From positions 163,813 through 227,812 of the forward strand of contig MNCI01017777.1 in NCBI GenBank assembly GCA_015680685.1: a DNA stretch of 64,000 nucleotides. The letters run 5' to 3'. Numbering within the stretch: position 1 is the first letter of the stretch; every line of letters starts with the position of its first letter. The notes under the pieces were generated by a model. It was not told the DNA's origin. It did not search any database and was given only the letters and a program-made list of their open reading frames with translations. Source of the DNA: Gnetum montanum (lineage: Eukaryota; Streptophyta; Gnetopsida; Gnetales; Gnetaceae). The position numbers and the translations under genes were made by a program. Positions 24,014-38,000 of the stretch are shown piece after piece.

Positions 24014-25741
24014 CATGTAGCATCGACATAACAAGGTAAGAAGACATCCTCTATGATAAACTGGCATAGAATGTTTACTACAATGTTAAATTAGCACATA
24101 TCAATCTACTAGGACTATAAACTAGTGCATCATGGCCTATTAGGACCTTGAACTAGGTTCACAATCTACTAGGACCTTAAACTAGCATAGCATGTGATCT
24201 ACCAAGATCATAAACTAGGTTTACAATTCATCATCCACAGTTCAACACACATAGTTCTATGGACAAGAAAGCACTAGTACTTCAAACCCTCCATTGCATA
24301 CCCATACCTCTCAAGCAGGGTGGAGTGGGGCATTTTAGTTCCAAAATGAAGTTGATGTTGTCAAGAAAAATACCACTAGAACATTTGTAGTATCACCATC
24401 CTTGACATCTTACTAATCCTTTAGAGTTTCCTTCAGGCATCTTGCTGACCTTCTAGAGCTACTGTCATCATCACCAATCATCTTGGTCCAAGATCTCACC
24501 ATTAGCATCACTCACTAGAGAACCAGCAATACTATGGACAAACCACAACACTACCATCCTCTAGCCTTCACCATTTCCTAGGCATGGAAGAGCATCCAAT
24601 AGCATGGCTTCAAGCCATGGTGCTAGATTTCCTAGCTCCTGTCCTTGGTGAGGAGTCTCGCAAACTTGCATCACCAACACCTTCAACCACTTGGGTACTC
24701 ACTTCTAGTGTGGTTACTGGAGTCTTTTTAGCCTATTACCATTGGTGCCTACACTGGCTCTCCTAATTTGGACATTGCATACACCTGCAACTAAAAAAAC
24801 ACTCACAACCCTTGCAATGTCCTTGCAAATAGGAGTTCACTCTCATCTCACATGGTGTGGTTGTTGTTTTTATTTTCTTTGTATTGTATTTGTATGATGA
24901 AGCCTTAATGGTCGTTATTTAGAGATGTATTTCACTATAGTGGTAAGTCACCACATTGCTCTAATGTGTTCACTTTGACTCACCAAACTACTCAAGAGAG
25001 CACATCCTTATTACCCTGCTATAGCCTATTTGCATTTACCCCTTTACCTTACATTTTTCCACATTTTCTAAAAGCTTCTCTGATGCATATGGCATCCTTC
25101 CTTTAGTCAACCATATAACCCATGATGGGCATAACACAACTCATCCCATGGGGAGCCTTTGTGGGTTGGTCAAAGCCTGAGCGGATGTAATGAAACTCAT
25201 CTTGAGGAGGAAACACCTAGCCTATAGATGCAACTTGGTTTTCCCTAAAAAAATTTTATTGAGTGACACATAGTCCATCCAACAACAAAAATTTCCTAGT
25301 TTCAAAGAAGAAAAACAAAGAAAAACAAAAATGGAACATAATAAGTGCCCAAGAAAAAATAGCAAAGTTGTCATTTTGTAACATGTCCAACTCTAGATTG
25401 ACCATCCCACAAGCACTCCAATGAAAGGTCAAAATATCAAGGGCACACCATCTCTATATGTTGACTCCCTTACAAAATAGTCCAATGAGGGATCATAATT
25501 TGGCAACAACCCATCATTGTGGCACATCTTATAGCTGCATATACAATGAGCATCCTTCCCACTTGCCATCCCTTGGTTCATCTCCCTAACCTACTCCCTA
25601 TCATAATTTATTTTCTTAACACTCTTAAGCATAGTGAAGCATTATCTAATCAGTTACTAATGAACAATGCTAGTGTCATGTTTATCATGGTCTTTCATAT
25701 TCTTTGTCAATGTCTCTTGAGCCACTCCTCCAAATGTCAAC
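24014..25741 (+). other. 3' non-coding region of Tat-like element B
   Basis: No supported gene. From 24085 to 24235 there are four loose copies of ctactaggacc(t/a)taaactag, the same motif seen beside the antisense genes. The 60-codon frame at 24584-24766 has no recognisable features. Confidence 0.5.
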
Positions 25742-25750
25742 AAAGAGGGG
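25742..25750 (+). other. Polypurine tract of Tat-like element B
   Basis: aaagagggg a few bases before the 3' LTR start at 25755, the position expected for the plus-strand primer. Confidence 0.6.
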
Positions 25751-25754
25751 CCAA

Positions 25755-27049
25755 TGAAACACCACCAATTTTAGACTTTAGCACTATAACTACAAATTTT
25801 TCAAGTGTCAAAACTTGGCAAATTTTTCTAAGTGTTGGTGCTACGCTCCCTAGCATGGCTAGCATAGCATGCATCAAGGCCTATTTTGCAAAACTTTCTA
25901 AGTATCAACAATAGTTGCATAAAAAATTTTCTAAGAATCTTGCTATGCTCTTGTTCTACCTACTATGGTCTAAAGCATAGCTAGCATAGTAAACGCTTTC
26001 ATGGACAATTTGCTCAAGTGCCAATCTACAACGTTTCAAGATTTCCTGGGATGGACGAAATAGTTCAGCAAATTTTCTATCTTTTAGATTCCTACACTCC
26101 CCAGCATAGCACATTTTTTAGTGGCCAATTTTGCCTAAGTGTTAGGCAAGAAACTATTAAGCTAGCTCAACATAGAAGAGACATTTGGTAAATTTTCTAA
26201 CTCTTGAGGCTACCTCAACTACTACACCCCAAAGTGTAGCTAGTGTACCATGAAAGAAGACTGCATATTCTATCAAATTTTTCTAGGTATCCCTACTACA
26301 CTCTGCTATGGTCCAAAGCATAGCTAGTGTAACTAGTGCTAGGCATCAAATTTTGCAAAATTTGACTAAGTGTTGTGTTACACTCTAGAGTGTAGCTAGT
26401 GTAACACTAGAGAAAAGCCTCTAACAATCTCCAAAACCCTTAAGAACTTAGAATCATCCTTTGTCTCAGCTCCAACATTCCTTCAACATGCAAGATCAAC
26501 AATTTGTATCTCTTTTGCATCCCCATTAGTCCCTTAAAATTGTACCTATGCTTGATCCTACTTGAAATAGGGGAAGACGTAGTCCCAGAGCATAGCCTCT
26601 AAGTTTCACTATTTGCAAATACATTGTAGTCATTCAAACTTTGGCACATGCAGTCTCAGTAGTGTATTCATAGTTTAGCAGTCTCTGGGGACCTGTTGTA
26701 GTACTGTAGAGTGTAACACTTTGTTACTCCCATGGAAGCGTAGCAAAGGTCAATGTAGATCCATCTACCCTCATGCCACGTGGCACATAATCTACATCTT
26801 GTACAATGTGGTGCCTCATCTAAACTTTGCACTAATCCTCACCCTATAAATACCTCTATGTTTAGCATTCTAGAGGGGGAAAATCAAAAGAGCATTGGGC
26901 ATTTTGACATTCTTAGCATCCTTGGTACTCTCACACTTGAGCACCCAAGCACACATAACACTTTGATACATTCTAAAACCCTATCAAACAACTGGTCCAC
27001 ACTATCTAGTACCCAGTTCACCATTTTACCTATGGAACACTATGGAATA
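25755..27049 (+). repeat. 3' LTR of Tat-like element B (right end missing)
   Basis: Matches the 5' LTR from its first bases through the TATA box (26845-26852) to the ccagttcacca block at 27013. Ends at the copia LTR start. The missing ~450 bp are not visible to the right of the copia remnant, so they were probably lost with the copia 3' half. Confidence 0.8.
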
Positions 27050-27418
27050 TGATGACTAGATGTTCCATAATAGAATTAAATAGATATCATCCATTAATCT
27101 ATTTTAAATAAGATGAGAACCTATTCATGTAATCCTTATCCAATTCATGTTTAGGACATCCCATATTAAGAAAATCCTTAAATATGGTGATAAGGATCAT
27201 CTCCATGATTTTCAAGATTCATGCTTCTCTCTCCAAATCTATTCTTGGGATATCAAGACCTATACAATTATAGCAGCACATATTCATTCATATAGAAGAA
27301 ATAATAGAATAGAGGACATATAGAAGTTAGAAAGTTTAACAAAAGTGTGCTTGTTCTAACAATGTTCTTTATTTCCTTTAAGCTTAGTTCATAGATCTAG
27401 GGCCCTTTAGACTTTTCA
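27050..27418 (+). repeat. 5' LTR of copia element 2
   Basis: Starts TGATGACTAG and ends CTTTTCA, two bases before the primer site. It is 369 bp, a usual copia LTR length. The start is inferred from the TG and from where B's LTR homology ends; there is no second LTR to compare. Confidence 0.7.
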
Positions 27419-27420
27419 TT

Positions 27421-27432
27421 TGGTATCAAAGC
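27421..27432 (+). other. Primer-binding site, initiator Met tRNA
   Basis: tggtatcaaagc against the canonical TGGTATCAGAGC, one G-to-A change. Confidence 0.9.
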
Positions 27433-27469
27433 AGGTTATCTCAGACTCTTAACAATAGATCTCTCCAGG

Positions 27470-28420
27470 ATGGCCCAAAATCATAGATCTATGTCTCTCC
27501 AAGTTTTTATCTTCAATGGAGAGAATTATGAATATTGGATAATGAAGATGAAGACATTTTTGATCTCACAAGACCTTTGAGATCTTATTGAAAATGGATT
27601 CCAAGATGTTGATCAAGAAACATTTCAAGCCTTGAAGGAAGATGAAAAGAATGAATTTAAGGAGCTTTGGAAGAAAGATGCAAAAGCATTATTCATCATT
27701 CAATCTGGGTTAGATCTAACAATCTTTCCCAAAATTATCATCCATCAAACTAGCAAAGTTGCATGGGATGCACTAGAGATTGCATATAAGGGATCATTAA
27801 AAGTTCGTGTTGTCAAGTTACAAGTTTTAAGAAAATATTTTGAATCTTTGTGCATGCTAGACTTAGAAAATATTGATCAATACAAGAGCCAATTTCAACA
27901 AGGTCAAAATGGACTTGAATCATGTGGAGAAATTCTTGAGAAAATGTGTGCTATTGAAAATATCTTTTGAAGTGTAACTAGATGATATGATCCCATCATT
28001 ATGGCTACTGAAGAAGCAAGAGATTTTGACAAGATGACCATGGTTGAGCTCATATTAATCTTAAGGACATATGAGCAAAGAATTGTTGATCATGAGGATT
28101 CAACAACAAATGCATTTCAAGAATAATCTCAAAGGACATCTAATCAAAATCAAAATAAATATAAAAAATCCTCAAGTGGATCCTCATTAAGAGGATGTGA
28201 ACATAGTCATAGCAAATCTGGAGGTCATGGTCATGAAATATCAAATCAATCAAAGGAAGGTAAGCATTGTGATTTCTGTGGTACCAACACCCATAATACT
28301 CTTGAATGTTGGTCAAGGAAGAAGTATGAAAAGACAGGAAAAGAAAAAATTATAGAACATGAAGATCAACAAAAAGGTGAGAAATTATTTTACATTGAAA
28401 AGAGGAAGATCAACTCTTGA
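27470..28420 (+). pseudogene. Gag of copia element 2
   Basis: The ATG at 27470 gives MAQNHRSMSLQVFIFNGENY, followed by the YWIMKMKTFL block typical of copia Gag N-termini. The retrotransposon Gag domain runs about 27632-27970 (open, 112 codons, with VAWDALEIAYKG). A TGA at 27578 replaces a codon in QDL-DLIE and another stop follows at 27968. Downstream near 28265-28310 is an intact CCHC zinc knuckle, CDFCGTNTHNTLEC, which would bind element RNA. Gag forms the virus-like particle in the cytoplasm. Confidence 0.85.
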
Positions 28421-29950
28421 TCTCTACAAAGGTACCAAATGCTAGGAACAACAACAACATTTGGTATTTTGATAGTGGGTGTAGCAATCACATGATAGGA
28501 AATAAGAAATTATTCTCAATCTTGGAAACATATAATGGAAAATTAACTATAAATAATGGGAAGAAGTTAATCATTGTCGGGATTAGATCACTTTCCTTCA
28601 CAATAACTCAAGGTAACAAATATGTTATTTCCCAGATCTATTTTCTTTCAAATCTTTCAATGATTTTATTAAGTGTGGGGAAATTATGTTGCAATGGGCA
28701 TTGTGTTGAATTTGAAAAATATTTTTGTAAAATTTCTAAGGCTAATGATGATTAAGGTATTTCCATTATCCCTATAAGAAAGAATCATATGTACAAGTTA
28801 TAGCTGCAAAAGGATGTTCATTGTCTCACTGTCACTGAAGACATAGTATGCTTATGACATGCTCGATGAGGAAATCTCAACTTTGGCTCAATGGACCACA
28901 TGCAAAAAAGAGAAATTGTAAGAGGTATGTAAAAATTTTCATTGCCAAAATATCATGATTGTGGCATATGTCAACTAGGAAAAATTACAAGGTTATCATT
29001 TTCTAGAAAAGAACATAGATCTCAAGAAAAATTAGATCTAGTTCATATCAATTTATGTAGTCCCATGCAAACATTGAGCCTAGGTAAAAAATAATATATG
29101 TTAATCATAGTGGATGATTTTTCATGATTTTCTTAGGGGTATTTTATGAAATTAAAAGATCAAACATTGGGATTGTTTAAAGAATTTAATATGGAAGTAG
29201 AAAATCAAAGTGACAATTCAATTAAGAAAATTCAAATAGATCATGGTAGTCAATTTTTATCAATTGAATTTGATGAATTTTCCAAGAAAAGTGGGATTAT
29301 TCATCAAACTACCACATTGTTTACACCTCAAAAAATTGCATCATGAAGAAGAAAAATAGAATAATGATTGAATGGCAGGATTTCTACTCCAAATGTTAAG
29401 TTTAGGAAATAAGTTTTGGATAGAAGCTTGTGCAACATCAATTTATCTTTTAAATAGGATTCCATCAAGGTTAATTCTAGACAAAACACCATATAAATTG
29501 TGGAATGGTTATCCACCCAATATATCTCATTTGAAAATTTTTGGTTCACCTTGATATGTGCAAATCCCTACACAAAAGCAAAAAAAATTACATTAGAAAG
29601 GTATATGTATTTTTCTTGGTTATGCCAAAAATACCAAAGCCTACAAATGTTGTGATGAAAAAGATAAAAGGACAATTGATTTATGTGATGTCTATTTCAG
29701 TGAATTTGAAGCCAAACAATGTGGAAAACAATGTATGAAACCAAGGCCAAATCAAAAACCATACAAAAGTATTTTTGATGGCAATGTGGGATAGAAAAAT
29801 CAACCATGTGATAGGCAAAATATGATTTTTGGTCAGCATGAATAACATAAGTTTGAACTTGGAGATGGAATGGTAGAAAACAACACATCTTTTGCCTGCC
29901 ATCAATGTGATTGGATTAGCAACTATAATATGCCAACCTATCAACTATCA
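28414..29950 (+). pseudogene. Protease and integrase of copia element 2
   Basis: The protease is open in 28417-28755 with the active site WYFDSGCSNHMIG. The integrase has the GAG-pre-integrase HHCC block (HARXGNL, then YHDCGICQLGKI, 28855-28980), the catalytic-core pieces YMLIIVDDFS (about 29096) and IQIDHGSQFLSIEF (29240), and SGIIHQTT..TPQ (29290). Then comes FWIEACATSIYLLNRIPSR and TPYKLWNGYPPNISHLKIFG (29415-29550), ending DLCDVYFSEFEAK. Stops at about ten sites. No RT follows. Confidence 0.88.
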
Positions 29951-32047
29951 CATGGGTGATCTTAATACTCTTCTTTGAACAACAGTAGCCACAGGCTTAA
30001 AAATAAATCTGCCAATTCTGGTTTTCTATGGCAGGTGGAAAAACACATGATTGATGAAGGACCTACTCCAGTCATTGAACAGTAGCAAAATTGTATTTCC
30101 TATTTAGACAACGTGCAGGCAAGTTGCATTTTTCTAGCAATGGTGGATTAAATTATCTATAGGAACCTACTATCACCACACCCATGTGTTGGATAAAACT
30201 GACATCCAACTATTATGAACTCACATAGCTAGAACTGGATCCACGTCTAGTGCTTTAGCAACAATTCATCAATCTACTTTATTGCATACCTCCATTGGAT
30301 TTTTTTGCTTATAGAAATAACTGCATCCACAGGGGAAGAGGCATGCTTGCTACTACCACAAAAAACTTACATGTTATGGTTAATTCTCATCATGTAGCTT
30401 TCACCCCATGAAGCTTGAGGCAAAACCTTATTGTAAATGTGAATATTGTAATCTATAAAGGGCACTCTCACATATTCCATACTTTTTGGGCTTGAAAAAT
30501 ACCACATAAGTGATCAAAGTCTCATTTCCCAAGTGAAAAAGTTACCTAGTATCTATATTTCGGCTTGGGGGTGAAAATTTCCATTTGGAAAGCTAAAATT
30601 GTTAATTTGATGGGTTTTATGGGGGGGTATATACTTTTATACACTACAAACATTTATAAAGGGTAAATCTCACCTATCCCCAATGTGGAGAGGTGGGGTT
30701 TTCTACCTCAGCATGGAAATCTTCCCCCCCANNNNNNNNNNNNNNCCCCAACATGGAGACTACATGCATAATGTGGAAACCTTTCCCCCTAAGCATGAAA
30801 GTTCTCTCTCTCTCTCTCTCTCATCTCACCTATACAAGGTAGAAATTTATAGTAATTTGACAGCCAATTTTTAGAAATTGTGCAACCAAATTATATCCAA
30901 AGTACAACCATTTTGTGGCACTATTCATGGCCTAAAACCTATAAAACCTAGCCTTAACTACCATTTATGGGTTCTATAGTTTTTCATAATTTGATACCAT
31001 TGCCATTGTTATAGATTCTTTGGCAATTATAAACCTTGGGCATTTTCACACTTTGGCATTTTAAGTATTTAATAGCCCTTACAATCTCCCATGCCTACAT
31101 TCTCTTGAGCCCCAACATGAAAGCATTGTAGCCTTTGCAACCCCCTTAAGACTTGTGAATTTTTGGTGTCAACATTGCATTTTTGGGACTTCCAACCCCC
31201 AATGTGGAGTAATTTAGCAACTAAATTTCTCACTTTTCTCACCCCCAATAGTGACCAAGTTCTAGATCTATAATTTATAGTAGAGAACGTTTGATAGCAT
31301 CAGGAGTGACTTAGCATCTAGATCGTGGAGCAAATCACATAAAATTCAATGGCCTTTCAACTCTTTCCCTAGTGAACAATCCTTTTCTCTTTCATGGGCA
31401 TTTCATATACACATTTTTGAAAATAATTTTTATTATTTTAATAGAGTTTTAGAGTTTCATTTTTGTGTGTAATCTACATTTCCTTTCCATTTTATAGATC
31501 TATAATTTTTGCATTATATTTTCTCAACTCTCCATTTTGCATTCTGTAAGTCCTTGGGTGATCTGCTTAACTGTCTAGGGTACCTCAAATCTCATTTTTT
31601 TGAAGACCCTAAGGATATAGGGTTTAGGTTGCTATGCCAAATCTATTAGTTTTCCAAAGATCAATTTTTCTACTTACAAGAACATTCCACCAAGTGGCCT
31701 ATTTTGAATGAGACATCCCAAGGTTGAATAGGACATTCCAACTAGTTGTTTCCTAGCCATTAAATGAATTCCAAGGGATATTTGGAAACAAAAAGGCTAT
31801 AAGATATAATTAAATCATTGTGAAAATGATAAGTACTATTCATTGGAATATTCATTGTCTACATCAAGTAAATTTGTTGTGTTTCTTAATTCTTTTATTA
31901 TTTTTAAATTATTTTTCATAAGCTCATATTTCAAATAATTTGTAAAGTTAGTTACATTCTCTCCATGATTCTTTTTTTCTCTTTGTACCCCTACAAGGTT
32001 GATGTGGTTCTTGTAAGGAGGCATCTTGTAAGTTTGTTGGAACCTTA
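29951..32047. other. Unassigned stretch between copia element 2 and the 870-bp array
   Basis: No supported gene on either strand. Part of it (30660-31220) has ccaatgtggag / catggaaatc / aatgtggaaacc pieces like the ~190-bp repeats at 10.7-14.2 kb, so it may derive from the same element family. The 63-codon frame spanning the N run is not real. A tract of TC dinucleotides lies at 30803-30822. Confidence 0.4.
30732..30745. other. Assembly gap (14 N)
   Basis: Undetermined bases flanked by C runs and repeat-like sequence. Confidence 0.98.
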
Positions 32048-35000
32048 TGAGGTACTAAAAATTTTGATGTGCAGTAAGGAAAAGGATGGCATGGAAAAGA
32101 AAGAAACACTGTAAAAATTGTAAAAAAAATAAATATAAAATAGTAAGTACTAGAAAGCTCAAAACATTGCATAATGCATGTTATTACACAAAACATTTTT
32201 TAGGAATTTCACCCCTCATTAGTGTGTTTAGGTAATGTGCCCAAGCAGCTGAAGCTATAAGTGCAATAGAATGAGTAAGACTAACAAGAATATATATAGT
32301 TCCAACTTGCAGAATTAAAATGTAACCATCCACTACTTGCTATAATTAAAGTGGTCCCCACTCATTCTAGCCAAGATAGGGTGGGATGTTGTAGTAACAA
32401 TCAAATATTTTGGCAAAGCTGAGGATGTATAGGCTTTAGGAATGCCCTAATGTTCGAATGGTGGACATGAGGTGTCTAACATCAAAGAATGTCATGCTCA
32501 TGAGTATCTAGCTATAACAACAACAAACTAAAGTATACAATAGCATTGAAGAGATAAGCTACTATGGTACTAAAGAGAAATTGCTAGAGGTTATGATGAA
32601 ATTGAAGAAAGCAACTTTAGAAGTAATCATAACCAAGAAGATCAATGCAAGCAAGGCAATGGTCAAGAAATGGATCTAAGAGTATAATCATGTCATGGTC
32701 CACAAAGTCCTGTAATGAGATTAGAACCTGTAAAGAACTTGCAATGGATTAATACCTAACCAAAAATAGAAAATGGTATCTAAAAATGGTTAGAATCTAG
32801 AGAAAAATGAAAAATATTTGTCAAGTAAGGTTTAGAGTTTCCTAAGCAATGAAATAGAGAAAACATTTTAGAATACGAAAAATTTTGATGTGATCTCATG
32901 TAGTAAGGAAAAGAACAAAATGGTCAAGAAAGAAACACTGTAAAAACTATAAAACATATAACTATAGAATAGTAAGTAATGCAAAGCTCAAAACATTACA
33001 TAACACATGTTATTACACAAAAAAATTTTGGGAACTTTCAACCCTCATCAATGTGTTTAGGTAATGCAACAAAATAGCCAAAGCTACAAGTGCAAGAGAA
33101 TGAGAAAGCTAGTACAAGAATATATAGAGTTCCAACTTGCAAAATTAAAATGTAACCATCCACTACTTGCTATCATTAAAGTGGTCCCTACTCAATTTAG
33201 CCAAGATAGGACTGGGATGTTATACTAACATCTATTCAAGAACAGTATTTTAGAAAGTGATCATAATACATTCAAATTAGACCTTTTGGTAGAGCTAAAG
33301 GTGTATAGGATTTAGGAATGCCCTCATGTTTGAATGGTGGACATAAGGGTTTTTATCCCAAAGAATGTCATGCTTGCAAGCATATGGCTATAACAGTAAT
33401 GAACTAAAGTCTACAACAACATTGAAGAGATGAGCTACAACAATGCTAAATAAAAACTACGAAAGGTTGTGATGAAACTAAAAAAACCACATTTAGAAGA
33501 AATCACAACCAAGAAGATCAATGCAATTAGGACTATGGTTAAGACATGAATTTAAGAGTAGAATCATGTCATGGTCCACAAAATCCTACAATGAGATTAG
33601 AACTTGTGAAGAACCTACAAAGGATTAATACCTAATTGAAAATAGAAAATGGTATTTGAAATTAGTTAAAATCTAGAGAAAAATGAAAAAGAGTTATCAA
33701 GTAAGGTTTAGAATTTCCTAGTCAATGAGATAGAGAAACAATTTTAGGGTACTAAAAATTTTGATGTGATTTCGTGTAGCAAGGAAATGAATGGAATGGT
33801 AGAGAAAAAAACATTGTAAAAATTGTAAAATAGAATAATTATAGAATAGTAAGTAATAGAAAGCTCAAAGTATTGCATAACACACATTATTACACAGAAC
33901 ATTTTTTGGAACTTTTACCCATCATTAGTGTTTTTAAGCAATGCATCCAAGTAGCTAAAGCTGCAAGTGCAACTTGTGGAATTAAAATGTAATCATTCAC
34001 TACTTTTTATAATCAAAGTCGTTCCCAGTTGTTCTAGCCGAGATAGGGATGGGATGTTGTATTAACATCTATTACAGAATAGTATTTCAAAAAGAAAGCA
34101 TGGTACATTCAAATTGGATCTTTTGACAAAGCTAAGGGTGTCTAGGGTTTAGGAATTTCCTCATGTTTTAATGATGAACATGAGTGGTCTAACACCAAAG
34201 AATTTCATGCTCATGAACATTTCACTTTAATAGCAATGAATTAAAGTCTACAATAGCATTGAAGAGATGAGCTACAATGACGCTAAAGAAAAGCTACTAG
34301 AGGTTGTGATGAAATTGAAGAAAGCACCTTTAGAAGAAATCATAACTAAGAAGATCAACATAAGAAAGACAGTGGTCAAGACATGAATCTACAAGTAGAA
34401 TCATGCCATGGTCCACAAAGTCCTACAATGAGATCAAAACCTATAAAGAACTTGCAAAGGATTAATACTTCACCGAAAATAGAAAATGATATCTCAAAGT
34501 GTTTAGAATCTAGAGAAAAATGAAAAAGAGCTGTTAAGCAAGGTTTAGAATTTCCTAGGCAACAACATAGAGAAAAAATTTAAGGATACTAAAAATTCTG
34601 ATGTGATCTCATGTGGTAAGGAAAAGAATGGAATGACAGAGAATGAAACACTATAAAAATTGTAAAATAGAAAAATTTTAGAATAATAAGTAATATAAAG
34701 CTCAAAGAATTGCATAATGCATGCTATTATACAAAAATGATTTTGGGGAGTTTTGCCCCTCATCAATGCGTTTAGGCAATGTGGCCAAGTAGCTAAAGCT
34801 ACAAGTGCAAGAGAATGAGCAAGCTAGTACAAGAATATATAGAGTTTCAACTTGTAGAATTAAATTGTAACTACCTAATAGTTACTATAATTAATGTGGT
34901 TCCCACTAATTTCGGTTAAGATTGGGATGAGATGTTGTACTAACATCTATTACAGAATAGTATTTCAAAAAGTGATCATGATACATTCAAATCAAATATT

Positions 35001-38000
35001 TTGGTAGAGCCAAGGGTGTATAGGGTTTAGGAATGTTCTCATGTTTGAATGGTGCATATGAGGGGTTTGAAACCAAAGAATGTCATGCTTGTGAGCATCT
35101 AGCTATAATAACATCAAATTGATGTCTACAATAGTAATCATAACCAAGAAGATCAATAACCAAGAAGATCATAACCAAGAAGATCAATGCAAGCAGGCTG
35201 ATGGTCAAGACATGGATCTAAGAGTAGAATCATGTTATGGTCCACATAGTCTTATAACAAGATCAAATCTATGAAGAACCTACAAAGGATTAATACCTAA
35301 TCAAAAATAGAAAATGGTATCTAAAAATGATTAAAATCTAGAAAAAATGAAAAAGAGCTATGAAGAAAGGTTCAGAATTTCTTAGGAAATGAGATAGAGA
35401 AAATATTTTAGGGCACTAATAATCTTGATGTGATCTCATGTGACAAAGAAAAGAATGAGATGGCAAAAGAAAGAAACATTATAACAAATTTAATACAAAA
35501 TAGCTATAGAATAGTAAGTAATAAAAAGCTCAAAGCATTTCATGATGCATGTTATTACTCAAAACATTTTTGAGGACTTTCACCATTGATACATGTGTTT
35601 AGGCAATGTAATGAAGTAGCCAAAGTTGCAAGTGTAAAAGAATCAGGAAGCTAATACAAGAATATATAGAGTACCAAGTTGTAGAATTAAAATATAGCCA
35701 TCTACTAATTGTTATAATTAAAATGGTCCCCATTGGTTTTGGCTAAGATGGGGATGGGATGTTGTACTAACATCTATTACATAATAGAATTTTTAGATAG
35801 CAACTGTGATACATTCAAATTAGATTTTTTGGCAAAGAGAGTGTGTATAGGGTTTAGGGTTTACAATTGAGGTTTTAAGACATGAGGGGCCTAACACTAA
35901 TGAGTGTCATGCTCACAAGCATCTGGCTACAATAGCAATGAACTAAAGTCTACAAGAGCATTGAAAAGACAAGCTACAATGGTACTAGAGAAAAAATTTC
36001 AAAGGTTGTGATGAAATTCAAAAAAGCACCTTTAGAAAAAATCTTAACCAAGAAGGTTAACATAAGCAAGGTAGTTGTCAAGATATAGATCTAAAAGTAC
36101 AATCATATCATAGTTCTTAAAGTTTCGCAATGATATCAGAACCCATGAAATACCTAAAAAAAAATTAACACCTAACCAAAAATAGAAAATGATATCTAAA
36201 AATGGTTAGAATTTGGAGAAAAATGAAATAGAGCTATCAAGAAAGATTTAGAATTTCCTAGGTAATGCAACCAAGAAGCTGAAGCTACAAGTGCAAGAGA
36301 ATGAATAAGCTAGTATAAGAATATATAGAGTTCCAACTTGCAAAATTAAAATGTAACCATTAACTACTTGCTATAATTAAAGTAGTTCCAACTTATTTTG
36401 GCTGAGATGAGGATAAAATGTTGTATTAACATCTATTACAAAATAGTATTTCAAAAAGTGAGCATGATACATTCAAATCAGATATCTTGGTAGAGCCAAG
36501 GGTGGATAGGGTTTAGGCATGACCTCCTGTTTGAATGGTGACATGAGGGGTTTAGTACCAAAGAATGTGATGCTCATGAGTGTCTAGTTGTAACAACAAC
36601 AACAAACTGAAGTCTAAAATAGTGTTGAAGAAACAAGCTACAATGGCACTAGAGGAAAACTACCAAAGATTGTGACAAAACTTAAGAAAGCACCTTTAAA
36701 AGAAATCACAACCAAGAAAATGAACATAAACAAGGTAGGGGTTAAGACATAGATCTAAGAGTAGAATCATGTCATGGTCTGTAAGATCCTACAATGAGAT
36801 CATCACCCATGAAGAACCTACAAAGGCTTAATACCTTAACCAAAATAGGAAATGGTATCTAAAAATTGTTAGAATATAGAAAAAATGGAAAAAAGCTGTT
36901 AAGAAAGATTCAAAATATCCTAGGCAATGACATAGATAAAAAATTAGAAGGTACTAAAAATTTTGATGTGATCTCATATGGCAAGGAAAAGAATGGAATG
37001 GCAGATAAAGAAACACTATAAAAACTATAAAATAGAATAATTATAAAATAGTAACTAATAGAAAGCTCAAAGCATTACATAACACATGTTATTAAACAAA
37101 ATGTTTTTGAGAAATTTCACCCCTCGTACATGTGTTTAGACAATGTAGCCAAGTAGCTAAAGCTACAAGTGTAAAAGAATGAGCAAGCTAGTACAAGAAT
37201 ATAGAGAGTCTCAACTTGTAGAATTAAAATGTAACTGTTCACTACTTATTATAATTAAAGTGTTACCCACTCGTTCCAGACAAGATGGGGGTGGGATGTT
37301 TTATTGACATCTATTACAAAATAGTATTTCAAAAAGTGATCATGATACATTCGAATCAGACCTTTTGGTAGAGCCAAGGGTGTATAGGATTTAGGAATGC
37401 CCTCATGTTTGAATGGTGGACATGAAGGATTCAACACCAAAAATGTGATGCTCATGAATGTTAAACTATAACAATAATGAACTAAAGTATACAATAGAAT
37501 TGAAGAGATGAGTTGCACTAGAGAAAAAATGCCAAAGGTTTTCATGAAATTGAAGAAACCAACTTCAGAAGAAATCACGACTAAGAATATCAACATAAGT
37601 AAACTAGTGATTAAGACATGGATCTCAGAGTAGAATCATACCATGGTTCAGAAAGTCCCACAATGAGATCAGAACCCATGAAGAACCTATAAATGATTAA
37701 TACCTAATCAGAAATAGAAAATGGTATCTAAAAATTATTAGAATCTAGAGAAAAATGAAAAAGAGCTATCAATCAAGGTTCAAAATTTCCTAGGAAATGA
37801 GATAGAAAAAATATTTAGGGTACTATAAATTTTTATGTGATCTCATGCAGCAAGAAAAAGAATGAGATTATAGAGAAAAAAGCACTGTAAAAACTATAAA
37901 ATAGAATAACTGTAGAATAGTAAGTAGAAAAAAACTCAAAGTATTGCATAATGCATGTTATTACATAAAATGTTTTTGGGGAATGTCACCCCTCCTCAGT

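Larger units (their letters stand above)
16359..27049 (+). mobile_element. Tat/Ogre-like Ty3/gypsy element B with both LTRs
   Basis: The long 5' LTR begins at about 16359 and the matching 3' LTR at 25755. Between them, on the plus strand: gag-protease 18627-22297, an antisense gene fragment 23483-22515 (minus), an integrase C-terminus 23531-24013, a long 3' non-coding part, and a purine tract at 25742-25750. RT, RNase H and the integrase core are missing, so the element was non-autonomous or internally deleted. The 3' LTR stops at 27049 where a copia element begins. Gag, protease end and antisense gene match element A, so both belong to one family. Confidence 0.8.
27050..29950 (+). mobile_element. 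Ty1/copia element 2 (5' LTR through integrase; 3' half missing)
   Basis: 5' LTR, tRNA-iMet primer site, gag, zinc knuckle, protease and integrase in standard copia order. RT, RNase H and the 3' LTR are absent: after the integrase C-terminus near 29750-29950 no further copia protein can be read. It interrupts the 3' LTR of Tat-like element B; the five bases before it, gaata (27045-27049), would be its target duplication. Few stops, mostly single-base changes, so it is younger than the Tat elements around it. Confidence 0.85.

Noticed and set aside
29681-29944. Minus-strand frames of 87 and 63 codons
   Set aside because: Antisense of the copia integrase C-terminus.
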